DNA from: Curtobacterium sp. Leaf261
Lineage (GTDB): Bacteria > Actinomycetota > Actinomycetes > Actinomycetales > Microbacteriaceae
DNA length: 64,000 nucleotides
Reading direction: 5' to 3'
NCBI RefSeq assembly: GCF_001422205.1
Contig: NZ_LMMJ01000013.1
Location: forward strand, 47,649-111,648
The position numbers were made by a program, and so were the translations under genes. The notes under the pieces are model-generated. The model was not told where the DNA came from. It searched no databases and saw only the letters and a program-made list of their open reading frames with translations. Below are positions 56,450-64,000 of this stretch, one piece after another. The stretch's first letter is position 1. Every line of letters begins with the position of its first letter.

Positions 56450-58387
56450 ATGACCCACATCGGCACCACAGCGAACGAACCCACCCCGGACGGCACGGCT
56501 GCGTTCCGCGGCGGACCCGTCGCCCCGAGCACCACGACGCTCACCCCGCTGCACTCCGGCGAGATCCGGCTGACCGGCGGGTACTGGCTCGAGTGGCAGC
56601 GCCGGAACGCCGAGGTCGTGCTCCGGCACTGCGAGACCTGGATGGAGCGGATCGGCTGGATCGGCAACTTCGACCTGGCCGCCTCCGACGCGGTCGGGTG
56701 GGAGCACGCGGGCATCGAGTTCATCGACTCCGAGATCTACAAGCTCCTCGAGGGGATGGCGTGGGAGCTCGGCCACGACACCCACCCCGACCCGGACCTG
56801 CAGGACCGCTACGACCGGCTCGTCGCCAGGGTCGCCGCCGCCCAGGAGCCGGACGGGTACCTGCACACGAGCTTCGGCCGGGCGTGGCAGCCCCCGCGGT
56901 ACTCCAACCTCGAGTGGGGGCACGAGCTGTACTGCTTCGGGCACCTCATCCAGGCGGCCGTCGCGAGGATCCGCACGGCGGGGTCCGGCGTGCTCGTCGA
57001 CGTCGCGATCCGGCTCGCCGACCACCTCGTCGCGGAGTTCGGACCGGACGGCCGCGAGGCGGTGTGCGGGCACCCGGAGATCGAACCGGCGCTCGCCGAA
57101 CTCGGCCGTGCGACCGGCGACACCCGCTACACCGAGCTCGCCGCACTGTTCGTCGAGCGACGCGGCCGGGGCCTCCTCGGACCGATCGGCTACGGGCCGG
57201 AGTACTTCCAGGACGACGTGCCGATCCGCGAGGCCGACGTGTTCCGCGGGCACGCCGTCCGCGCGCTCTACCTGGCGTCAGGCGCGATCGACGTGGCCGT
57301 GGAGACGGGTGACACCGCCCTCGCCGAAGCCGTCGAACGCCAGTGGGAGCACACCGTCGCCACCCGGACGTACATCACCGGCGGGATGGGATCGCACCAC
57401 CAGGACGAGGCCTTCGGCGCCGACCACGAGCTGCCGCCGGACCGTGCCTACTCGGAGACCTGCGCGGGGATCGGGTCGAACATGCTGTCGTGGCGGTTCT
57501 TGCTGCGCTCCGGTGACGCCCGGTTCGCCGACCTCTTCGAGCGGACGCTCCTCAACACCGTCATGGCGTCGCCCCGGGCGGACGGTGCCGCGTTCTTCTA
57601 CACGAACACGCTCCACCAGCGGGTCCCGGGGACGGTCCCGGACGAGGTCGAGCTGAACGCCCGTGCCCTCGCGAGCCTCAGGGCGCCGTGGTTCGAGGTG
57701 TCGTGCTGCCCCACGAACGTCGCTCGGACCCTGGCGAGCGTCGAGCTGTACTTCGCCACGAGGACGGCCGACGGCGTGCAGGTCCACCAGTACGGCGACT
57801 TCGACGTCGACACGACGCTCGAGACCGCGGGGCCGGTGTCGTTCACCGTCGCGAGCGGCTTCCCGCTGGACGGTGACGTCCTCGTGACCGCCCGGACCGA
57901 CACCGCCGGCCCGGTCGCCCTGTCGCTCCGGGTCCCGGCGTGGGCTCGTGGCGCCACACTCCAGGTCGGTGACGAGGCCCCGGTCGAGGTCGAGGGACCC
58001 GTCGCGACGGTCACCCGCACGTTCGCCGCCGGGGACACCGTCGCGCTGCGGTTGCCCATGACGGCCCGGTGGGTGACACCGGATCCGCGGATCGACGCAG
58101 TGCGCGGCACCGTGGCCGTCGAGCGCGGTCCGCTCGTGCTCTGCCTCGAACGTCCCGCGGACGAGCCGTCGGTGAACGACACCGTCGTCGACCGGTCGGC
58201 CGCACTGGTCACGACCGAGGGCGGCGCGGACGTCACGGTGCTCGAGACGACGGCGTCGACGGACGCCTGGCCGTACGACGACGCCGATCCGGTCCGGTCG
58301 GCGCCGCACGCTGCGGCACTCGTGCCGTACGCGACGTGGGCCAACGACGGTCCGTCGACCATGCGGGTGTGGCTGCCGGTCGCGTGA
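56450..58387 (+). CDS. GH127 beta-L-arabinofuranosidase
   Basis: 645 residues, the full length of GH127 enzymes such as HypBA1. The zinc/catalytic set is complete: Glu336 and Cys338 in YSETCAGIG and Cys419-Cys420 in EVSCCPTNVAR, Cys419 being the equivalent of the nucleophile. Other landmarks: YITGGMGSHHQDEAFGADHELP and HEAGIEFID. No signal peptide, so it acts on imported arabino-oligosaccharides (for example from hydroxyproline-rich plant glycoproteins). It stands alone behind a LacI-type site. Confidence 0.92.
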   Translation: MTHIGTTANEPTPDGTAAFRGGPVAPSTTTLTPLHSGEIRLTGGYWLEWQRRNAEVVLRHCETWMERIGWIGNFDLAASDAVGWEHAGIEFIDSEIYKLLEGMAWELGHDTHPDPDLQDRYDRLVARVAAAQEPDGYLHTSFGRAWQPPRYSNLEWGHELYCFGHLIQAAVARIRTAGSGVLVDVAIRLADHLVAEFGPDGREAVCGHPEIEPALAELGRATGDTRYTELAALFVERRGRGLLGPIGYGPEYFQDDVPIREADVFRGHAVRALYLASGAIDVAVETGDTALAEAVERQWEHTVATRTYITGGMGSHHQDEAFGADHELPPDRAYSETCAGIGSNMLSWRFLLRSGDARFADLFERTLLNTVMASPRADGAAFFYTNTLHQRVPGTVPDEVELNARALASLRAPWFEVSCCPTNVARTLASVELYFATRTADGVQVHQYGDFDVDTTLETAGPVSFTVASGFPLDGDVLVTARTDTAGPVALSLRVPAWARGATLQVGDEAPVEVEGPVATVTRTFAAGDTVALRLPMTARWVTPDPRIDAVRGTVAVERGPLVLCLERPADEPSVNDTVVDRSAALVTTEGGADVTVLETTASTDAWPYDDADPVRSAPHAAALVPYATWANDGPSTMRVWLPVA

Positions 58388-58393
58388 TCCGTT

Positions 58394-58439
58394 CCGGGCG
58401 GGAGGGACGGTGCCAGACCGCACCGAGCCTCCCGTCCGG
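58394..58439. repeat. Family A hairpin repeat, copy A11a
   Basis: CCGGGCGGGAGG pairs with CCTCCCGTCCGG (one G-T pair). It starts 7 bp behind the GH127 stop. Confidence 0.88.
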
Positions 58440-58452
58440 CGCGTGATCCGTT

Positions 58453-58498
58453 CCGGGCGGGAGGGACGGTGCCAGACCGCACCGTGCCTCCCGTCCGG
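58453..58498. repeat. Family A hairpin repeat, copy A11b
   Basis: An almost exact tandem copy of A11a at 59 bp. The duplicated unit also carries the flank GCGTGATCCGTT, which in the first unit contains the GH127 stop codon, so the duplication is recent and copied the end of the gene. Confidence 0.9.
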
Positions 58499-58503
58499 CG
58501 GTG

Positions 58504-59205
58504 TCAGCGCAGCATGCGCTCGATCGTGTCCGTGACGATGTCCGGGCGCGAGATGAACGGGTGGTGCCCTGTCGGGACGTCCTCGGACCGCGTCGCGCGC
58601 TCGGCGTGGAAGCGCTGGAGCGCCACCGACGTACTGCGGTCGTCGACGCACACGAGGGAGGTCGAGTCGACACCCTGCCAACCCGCCGCGGTCGTCGGGG
58701 TGGTGAACGAGGCCGCTGCCTGGGGCGCGACCCGGGCGAAGCCCTCCGCCTGCACGGTGTCGTCGGTGTCCTGCAGGAAGCGATCCCCGAACGTCCGGGC
58801 GGAGTACCCGACGACCCCGAGCCTGCCGTCCCCGGCGTCGCCGATCGCCACCGGGTCGGACTCGCCGCTCATGATCTGTCCCTGCGCCTGGCCGACGTCC
58901 GGCAGGTACGAGGACACGAGGAGCAGGTGTCGCACGGCCGGGTGGTGTCCGGCCTCGGCGACGACCGTCCCGCCGTACGAGTGCGCGACCACGATCGCGT
59001 CGTCGACGGTGTCGAGCTCGGCCCGGAGTGCTCCGGCATCGGCCACGAGCCCACCGGCGACGTCCTCCGGCGTGGTCTCACCGCACGACGGCAGCGCGAC
59101 CGATCGGCTGCGGATGCCGGTGCGTTCGAGCAGCAGCTCGGCGGTCGGCCGCCACCACCAGTCGCCGTCGCGGACCAGGGCGCCGTGCACGAAGATCAGT
59201 TCCAT
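58504..59205 (-). CDS. Alpha/beta hydrolase
   Basis: 233 residues. IFVHGALVRDGDWWW (oxyanion region), nucleophile serine in AHSYGGTV, a late histidine in GHHPFISRPD. It resembles the EstC-like/salicylate-esterase branch of alpha/beta hydrolases. Soluble; substrate unknown. It is 10 bp downstream of the HTH regulator gene in the same direction, so both are probably co-transcribed. Confidence 0.93.
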   Translation of the reverse strand: MELIFVHGALVRDGDWWWRPTAELLLERTGIRSRSVALPSCGETTPEDVAGGLVADAGALRAELDTVDDAIVVAHSYGGTVVAEAGHHPAVRHLLLVSSYLPDVGQAQGQIMSGESDPVAIGDAGDGRLGVVGYSARTFGDRFLQDTDDTVQAEGFARVAPQAAASFTTPTTAAGWQGVDSTSLVCVDDRSTSVALQRFHAERATRSEDVPTGHHPFISRPDIVTDTIERMLR

Positions 59206-59214
59206 GGCTCGAAC

Positions 59215-60078
59215 CTAGGCGTCGCGATGCTCCGCCGACGGGGTTCGCGGGTGGGGCGCAGACGCTGTGAGCGAAGCCGACGCGAGCATCGCCAGCTTGT
59301 CGGCCGACTCCGTGCCCGGTTCGGCGTGGTAGACCACGAGCATCGCCCCGGGGGAGTCGGTGACGCCGAGCTTCTCGCGGTCGAGTCGGATCGCGCCGAC
59401 CTCGGGATGGTCGAAGGTCAGGGTCGCGCCGGCCCGGGGTCCGACGTCGTGCCGTGCCCACACCCGGCGGAACTCGGGGCTCGCGACCGACAGCTCGCCG
59501 ACGAGCTCGATCACGCGCGGGTCGTCGACGTCGGTGCCGATCGCCCGGCGGAACCCGGCGACCAACGCCGCGGACGCCCCCTCGATGTTCGCGAACAGGG
59601 CGCGTTCGGCCTCGTCGAGGAAGACGTCCCGGAGCCGGTTGCGGCCGACGGCGAGTCGCGGGGAGAGCGCCGTCGCGAGCGGGTTCGCGGCGAGGACGTC
59701 GAGCGCGCGGCCCTCCACGAAGGCCGGGAACGGGAGCTCGGCGACGAGGCGCAGGGTGCTCGGTCGGACCGTCTCCCGGCGGACACGGCGGCGGGGGCGC
59801 CGGGGGGTGTCCGCGACGAGGCTCAGCAGGTAGGCGTCGTCGTCGAGCTGCAGCACGCGGCCGATCGCCCCGAGGACCTGGGCGGACGGGTTGCGGTCGC
59901 GGCCCTGCTCGAGGCGGAGGTAGTACTCGGCGCTGATGCCGGCGAGCATCGCGACCTCCTCGCGGCGGAGTCCCGGGACCCGCCGCGAGCCGACCACCGG
60001 GATGCCGATCTGCTCGGGTGTGACGAGTTCGCGTCGGGCTCGCAGGTACTCGCCGAGCTGGTTCGGTTCGTCGGTCAT
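59215..60078 (-). CDS. MmyB-like helix-turn-helix regulator
   Basis: 287 residues. An XRE-type HTH (LGEYLRARRELVTPEQ; VPGLRREEVAMLAGISAEYYLRLEQG) followed by the MmyB-like ligand-binding domain (RALDVLAANPLATALSP; FRRVWARHDV; DHPEVGAIRLDREKL). Such regulators commonly control an adjacent oxidoreductase or hydrolase gene; here the hydrolase downstream and the divergent epimerase-like gene at 60182 are candidates. ATG 60078. Confidence 0.93.
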   Translation of the reverse strand: MTDEPNQLGEYLRARRELVTPEQIGIPVVGSRRVPGLRREEVAMLAGISAEYYLRLEQGRDRNPSAQVLGAIGRVLQLDDDAYLLSLVADTPRRPRRRVRRETVRPSTLRLVAELPFPAFVEGRALDVLAANPLATALSPRLAVGRNRLRDVFLDEAERALFANIEGASAALVAGFRRAIGTDVDDPRVIELVGELSVASPEFRRVWARHDVGPRAGATLTFDHPEVGAIRLDREKLGVTDSPGAMLVVYHAEPGTESADKLAMLASASLTASAPHPRTPSAEHRDA

Positions 60079-60181
60079 GTCGCCACGGTAGCCATCCGGC
60101 CGCGTGGCGTGGGTACTCCCCAGCGGCACCAGTGTCGCGGGGGACCTGGCTCGGGCACCCCGGCGGGCGCACCATCGACGC

Positions 60182-61234
60182 ATGCCCCAGGAACAGTCCC
60201 CCGAACACGTCCTCGTCACCGGCGGGTCCGGCTTCATCGCCGGCCACGTCATCCTCCAGCTCCTCGACCAGGGGCACACCGTCCGGACGACGATCCGGTC
60301 CCTCGAGAAGGAGTCCGCCGTCCGCACGGTCCTCGAGCGCGCCGGCATGACGCGCGGCGCGGCACTGACGTTCGTGGCGGCGGACCTCCTGCACGACGAC
60401 GGCTGGGGGGATGCCGCCGCGGGGGTCTCCGTCGTCGTGCACGTCGCCTCCCCGGTGATGCCGGGTGCTGTCGCGGACGAGCAGTCCGTCATCGGTCCCG
60501 CACTCGACGGCACCCTCCGCGTGCTCCGCGCCGCCAGGGACGCCGGTGTCCGACGTGTCGTCCTGACCTCCGCGTTCCACGCCGTGGGGTTCGGGCACGG
60601 GCGTCCCGACCGGGTCTTCACCGAGGCGGACTGGTCACCCCTCGACGGACCGGGCGTCGACGCGTACGGCCGGAGCAAGATCCTCGCCGAGCGCGCCGCG
60701 TGGGACTTCGTCGCTGCCGAGGGCGGATCGATGGAGCTCATCACCCTGACGCCGGTCGCCGTGGTCGGGCCCGTGATGGGGAACGGGGTCTCCGGTGCGA
60801 ACCACATCGTGCAGAACATCCTCACCGGGACGATGCGCGCCTACCCGGACCTGGCGATCCCCGTCGTCGACGTGCGGGACGTCGCCGCCGCGCACGTCGC
60901 TGCGGTCACCGTGCCGGAGGCCCGCGGGCAGCGGTTCATCGTCGGCACCGGTGAGCCCGCCGTCCGGCTCGCCCGGATCGGGGCAGTCCTCCGCGCGCAC
61001 CTCGGCGGTGCCGCGAGCCGCGTGTCGACCCGCCGCGTCCCGAGCGTGCTCATCCGCATCCGGGCCCTGTGGGACCCGGCGGCGAAGGGCGTCGCGGCGG
61101 ACCTCGGGTACGTCAAGCGGGTCTCGAACGAGCGGCTCCGGACCGTGCTCGGCGTCGAGCCCCGACCGGCGGAGGAGGCGATCGTCGCGGCGGGCGAGAG
61201 CATGGTCGCCGCGGGGCTGGTCGGCCCTCGCTGA
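60182..61234 (+). CDS. NAD-dependent epimerase/dehydratase family oxidoreductase
   Basis: 350 residues, extended SDR of the dihydroflavonol-reductase-like group. VTGGSGFIAGHVILQLL opens it, the serine is in VVLTSAFHAVG and YGRSK holds the catalytic pair. VVHVASPVMP is typical of DFR-like proteins. Divergent from the MmyB-type regulator, which probably controls it. ATG 60182. Confidence 0.92.
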   Translation: MPQEQSPEHVLVTGGSGFIAGHVILQLLDQGHTVRTTIRSLEKESAVRTVLERAGMTRGAALTFVAADLLHDDGWGDAAAGVSVVVHVASPVMPGAVADEQSVIGPALDGTLRVLRAARDAGVRRVVLTSAFHAVGFGHGRPDRVFTEADWSPLDGPGVDAYGRSKILAERAAWDFVAAEGGSMELITLTPVAVVGPVMGNGVSGANHIVQNILTGTMRAYPDLAIPVVDVRDVAAAHVAAVTVPEARGQRFIVGTGEPAVRLARIGAVLRAHLGGAASRVSTRRVPSVLIRIRALWDPAAKGVAADLGYVKRVSNERLRTVLGVEPRPAEEAIVAAGESMVAAGLVGPR

Positions 61235-61292
61235 GGATCGTGACGGGCGCCGTCGGTACGGTGCGGGGAGCACACCGACACGAGGAGACCGC

Positions 61293-61769
61293 ATGTCCAA
61301 GCAGCCCACCGCCGTCCGCGCCCTGACGCTCGGCTTCCTGACCGGGGGCCGCTCCGCGACACCACTGGCAGCCCTCGCCCTGCACCACGACGACCCCGCG
61401 CTGAAGGGCTCGTGGCAGCAGTGGCCGATGTTCAGCACGCCGGCCGGCCGCGGGCTGCTCGTCGCGGCCGCGATCGGTGAGCTCGTCGGCGACAAGCTCC
61501 CGATGACCCCCAGCCGCCTGGCGCCGCTCGGGCTCCTCGGTCGGATCGGCACCGGCGCGCTCGCGGGCCTGGCGATCGGCACGACGGGTGGTAAGAACCG
61601 CGGGCTCGAGAGCGCGGTCCTCGGTGGGCTCGGCGCCCTGGCCGGGAGCATCGGTCTCGCGCTCGCGCGGAAGGCCGCGGGTTCCGTCACGGGTCTGCCC
61701 GACCCCGTGGTGGCGGTCGCCGAGGACGCCGTCGTCATCAGCGGCGCGGCCCGCGCGCTCCGCAGCTGA
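61293..61769 (+). CDS. DUF4126-like membrane protein
   Basis: 158 residues with three to four hydrophobic segments (alanine/glycine-rich helices near 48-65, 80-100 and 108-130). The pattern GFLTGGRSATPLAALAL, GELVGDKLPMTPSRL and GRIGTGALAGLAIG fits DUF4126-like small membrane proteins. Function unknown. ATG 61293 with GAGGAGA ten bases upstream. It stands in line with the epimerase gene. Confidence 0.78.
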   Translation: MSKQPTAVRALTLGFLTGGRSATPLAALALHHDDPALKGSWQQWPMFSTPAGRGLLVAAAIGELVGDKLPMTPSRLAPLGLLGRIGTGALAGLAIGTTGGKNRGLESAVLGGLGALAGSIGLALARKAAGSVTGLPDPVVAVAEDAVVISGAARALRS

Positions 61770-61784
61770 CGGGCGTGACCGCCT

Positions 61785-61832
61785 GACGGACTGGAGGGAC
61801 GGTGCGGCCTGGCACCGTGCCTCCAGTCCGTC
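61785..61832. repeat. Family A hairpin repeat, copy A12
   Basis: GACGGACTGGAGG and CCTCCAGTCCGTC form perfect 13-bp outer arms. It lies 16 bp behind the DUF4126-like gene; its right arm is the sequence also found as half-elements in the GH130 locus. Confidence 0.88.
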
Positions 61833-61885
61833 TCACGGTCCGTGCGCCCAGCAGGACGGACCTCGACAGCTGTAGGGTCCGAGGC

Positions 61886-62410
61886 ATGGCGCTGGTGCTG
61901 ACGTGTGGGTTGTCGTTCTCGGGCAAGAGCACCTTGGCTGCTGGACTGTCCAGCGCGCTGGGCGGTGAGCTGTTGAGTCTTGACCAGATCAACGAGGAAC
62001 GCGGTCTGCACGGCGGGCAAGGCATCCCGTTGGAGGAGTGGGCGGCCACCAATCGAATCGCGCACGAGCGCGCCCGTGGGCTTCTCGCCGCCGGACGCCA
62101 CGTCGTCGTCGACGACACCGGGTCCCCGCGGTTCATCCGTGACGAGTGGCGCACGACCGCATCAGCGGCGGGGGCTCCCTTCGTGCTCGTGTGGGTGCAG
62201 GTCGATCCAGAGCTGCAACGTCAGCGGGTCCTGGCCAACAGGGCCGACCCAGGACGGCCTGACGTCACCGACGCGGTGCTCGCCGAACACGGCGCGAGCT
62301 TCGAGGCGCCGGTGGAGGAGGACCCGTTCGTGGTCGACGCAGCCTCGACGAGTGACCCGGAGACCATCGCCGCCACCGTGAGGACGATCCGGGCAGCCAA
62401 GATCCGGTAG
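61886..62410 (+). CDS. P-loop kinase-like protein, 174 aa
   Basis: Walker A GLSFSGKST at residues 8-16, then LLSLDQINEERGLHGGQ and a helical GRHVVVDDTGSPR region, like AAA-type small-molecule kinases (Zeta-toxin/Ppk-like ATP-binding). A lid arginine-rich segment follows (RQRVLANRADPGR). No antitoxin is next to it. The gene begins a stretch with visibly lower GC third positions. Substrate unknown. Confidence 0.87.
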   Translation: MALVLTCGLSFSGKSTLAAGLSSALGGELLSLDQINEERGLHGGQGIPLEEWAATNRIAHERARGLLAAGRHVVVDDTGSPRFIRDEWRTTASAAGAPFVLVWVQVDPELQRQRVLANRADPGRPDVTDAVLAEHGASFEAPVEEDPFVVDAASTSDPETIAATVRTIRAAKIR

Positions 62411-62434
62411 GGCATCCCTCGCCGGGTCCTGGTC

Positions 62435-62956
62435 TCAGTTCTGCGTGGCCGCTCTGTAGGGCTCGTACTGGGTCGTCCGTCCCCACCTCGTCCAACCAGG
62501 CAACGCCACCAGGGAGGTCAGGCACCCCTCGTACCCGGTCTCGGTCTCGCTGGTGCCGTCGGAGAACGTTGCCGTCACCCTCGACCGTCCCAGGGCGAAC
62601 GTCTCGATCACACGCCCCGCGACAGCAGCCTCGACGAGGCGCTTGGCGCGGGCGATGTCGTCGTCTTCGTACCCGAGTTCCCACCGACCGCCGATCTGCC
62701 CGAGTTCGACGACGATCCACTGCTCACAGATGATGTCGAACGTCAGGGCCTCGGCGTTGTGGGGCTGGACGGAGACCGTCCGGATCGACGGCCGTTCGTT
62801 GTCGCTTCCGCTCCCGTCCGGATCAGATCCCCCGTAGTTCTCTGAGGTGATCTCGGCCGCGTCGCCCACGAGAGCTCGCAGGTACGGAAGCAACTCCTGC
62901 ATCGCCGCTGTCTGCTCCAGGAAGTCTCGACTGGAGTCGTCCGCCGCGGCGCTCAT
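62435..62956 (-). CDS. Hypothetical protein, 173 aa
   Basis: Not recognised. Soluble, acidic, with FLEQTAAMQELLPYLRALVG at the start, a serine/glycine/aspartate linker, and TFDIICEQWIVVELGQIGGRWELGYED, typical of immunity- or effector-associated small domains, though I cannot name the family. It has an uncertain role next to the P-loop gene. ATG 62956. Codon use is less GC-biased than in the left of the window. Confidence 0.62.
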   Translation of the reverse strand: MSAAADDSSRDFLEQTAAMQELLPYLRALVGDAAEITSENYGGSDPDGSGSDNERPSIRTVSVQPHNAEALTFDIICEQWIVVELGQIGGRWELGYEDDDIARAKRLVEAAVAGRVIETFALGRSRVTATFSDGTSETETGYEGCLTSLVALPGWTRWGRTTQYEPYRAATQN

Positions 62957-63133
62957 GGTTCACCTTCTCACGCGTGCGCTTCCGGGCTCCGCGGACCATC
63001 GCCACCACTCCCGTCGCAGACCGGGGGTTGCAGCCGTACCGATAGCCGATCCTCTACCGGGCAGCGCTGCTCGCTTGGATCACCAGGATGGCCCTTCGTG
63101 GCAGGCTTGCGGCCAGGTTGAGGAGGGATCGCG

Positions 63134-63523
63134 ATGGATGAAGCTGTCTTGTACGACCTTTGCAGTCGCGCTCGACTCGTTCAGGTCCGGCTCGTCTCGA
63201 CCGAAGCAGGGCTCCTGGGCCTCACCGACTTCATCGGTCGCGCTGCTCGCTGCTCGGAGAACTACTCGCACGCGCGTCTGCTGCAGCTGATCCAGGCTGC
63301 GCCGCGGCCAGTCGGCTTCCGATACGGCTTCCGTCGGCTGGAAACCGTCAGTGCGAGTCGGACCGTACCCCCGGACACTTTCACCGACGACGAACGTGCT
63401 GAGTACGAGGCTGCGCAGAGCGCGCTCCTCAAGAGCGTCGGACGCGACGCTGGGGAACCAGCCCCCGGAGTGGTAGGAGTCGCACGGAACGTACTCGAGC
63501 AGTTCATCCTCCACTGGTTCTAA
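63134..63523 (+). CDS. Hypothetical protein, 129 aa
   Basis: Not recognised. ATG 63134 behind GAGGAGGGATCGCG. Soluble, with LLQLIQAAPRPVGFRYGFRRLE in the middle, an acidic helix (DDERAEYEAAQSALL) and a hydrophobic end (LEQFILHWF). Lower GC than the window average, suggesting acquired DNA. Confidence 0.6.
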   Translation: MDEAVLYDLCSRARLVQVRLVSTEAGLLGLTDFIGRAARCSENYSHARLLQLIQAAPRPVGFRYGFRRLETVSASRTVPPDTFTDDERAEYEAAQSALLKSVGRDAGEPAPGVVGVARNVLEQFILHWF

Positions 63524-63595
63524 GGGAGACATTTGGTCGGACGCCATCTCGTTTGACGATCCCTCAACGGGCGCGAGCGAGTTAGCTCGTGGCTC

Positions 63596-63805
63596 ATGGA
63601 AAACAAACGACGAGGAGCCGGACGACCTGCTCGCATCGCGCTGACTGCGGCACTTGTCGCCTGCATCGCTTGCTTGGTCGTCGGGATTGTCGAGGTCGTT
63701 TCGCCGACCGGATCGACTTGGCTCGCCGTCCTCATGTTCGTCCTGGCCGCTTCGGCTGGATGGCGCGTGACGATCTACTTGCGGCTGCTCAGGCGGTCTC
63801 AGTAG
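63596..63805 (+). CDS. Small two-helix membrane protein, 69 aa
   Basis: ATG 63596 begins MENKRRGAGRPARIAL. Helices at about 13-34 and 40-60 with a basic cytoplasmic tail (YLRLLRRSQ). Not recognised. A terminator follows 22 bp behind the stop. Confidence 0.55.
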   Translation: MENKRRGAGRPARIALTAALVACIACLVVGIVEVVSPTGSTWLAVLMFVLAASAGWRVTIYLRLLRRSQ

Positions 63806-63827
63806 CCGATCCCCTGCCGGACACCAG

Positions 63828-63862
63828 AACGCCCCGGCGGGAGGGGGACCCGTCGGGGCGTT
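63828..63862. terminator. Intrinsic terminator
   Basis: AACGCCCCGGCGGG pairs with CCCGTCGGGGCGTT (one G-T pair) around a 7-nt loop and is followed by TCGTCTTCG. It lies between the small membrane protein and a convergent partial gene and may serve both. Confidence 0.82.
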
Positions 63863-63934
63863 CGTCTTCGCGTTCCATCAATACATGAGACGGGCTTCGG
63901 GGTGGGCGAGCACCTGACCCCCTGGCCAATCTCC

Positions 63935-64000
63935 CTACAGCTCGCTGGCGGCGCGGAGGATCCAGGTGCGGAACTCAACGGCGAAGTGCTCGAGGTGTTG
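63935..64000 (-). CDS. C-terminal end of a partial gene
   Basis: On the minus strand, 21 codons are open to the window edge and end in TAG at 63935: QHLEHFAVEFRTWILRAASEL. Only the C-terminus is visible and I cannot identify it. The convergent terminator supports a gene end here. Confidence 0.4.
   Translation of the reverse strand, partial: QHLEHFAVEFRTWILRAASEL

Noticed and set aside
1980..61832. Family A copies as ordinary rho-independent terminators
   Set aside because: No T tract follows the stems, and at least two positions are in divergent promoter gaps, so this cannot be the only role.
1..64000. CRISPR array, tRNA or rRNA genes
   Set aside because: The regular repeats lack unique spacers of constant length between identical repeats, and no tRNA or rRNA signature was seen by eye.

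Overview
This 64 kb window comes from a high-GC (about 70%) actinobacterium. Dense short operons with 4-nt ATGA/GTGA overlaps, frequent GTG starts, a DUF6421 protein, ATPase-less sugar ABC transporters and plant-glycan glycosidases all fit a plant- or soil-associated member of Microbacteriaceae. Curtobacterium or a close relative is my guess, by inference only. No rRNA, tRNA, CRISPR array, prophage or intact insertion sequence was seen.

Left part (1-10.3 kb): a partial DUF6421 gene; a COG0701 permease behind a CsoR-type operator; then the most unusual pair in the window. A photolyase-like protein with its two domains in swapped order (3410-4645) directly abuts a seven-helix protein (4646-5332). 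The latter aligns with heliorhodopsins but has leucine where the retinal-binding lysine should be. A TetR regulator, an amidase and a phosphotransferase follow.

Sugar loci: 9311-15710 is a LacI regulator, binding protein, two permeases and a GH127/DUF1680-type glycosidase. 34395-40907 is a second LacI/ABC locus with two GH130-type enzymes (probably mannosides); its promoter-distal end is a deletion scar that joins a truncated exported protein to a fragment of an SMR efflux gene. A second GH127 enzyme lies at 56450-58387, behind a LacI-like palindrome related to the operators of the second locus. 42784-44696 is an isomerase plus Gfo/Idh/MocA dehydrogenase pair.

Middle and right: an ECF sigma factor, TerC, a FluC fluoride channel pair, a COG0701 permease with its TIGR03943 partner, many single-gene oxidoreductases, paired SMR pumps, a DMT exporter with divergent TetR, and a four-gene operon (49062-53065) of an exported three-repeat protein, an amidoligase, a histidine kinase and a LuxR-type response regulator. 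The last 2 kb looks lower in GC and holds unrecognised small genes.

Two families of dispersed intergenic hairpins run through the window: family A (about 40-48 bp, 15 copies, some in tandem at about 59-bp spacing) and family B (54-55 bp, 8 copies). Arm changes are compensated between copies, so pairing seems to be maintained. One A copy forms the C-terminus of a transporter gene, and three half-copies sit inside reading frames of the GH130 locus.
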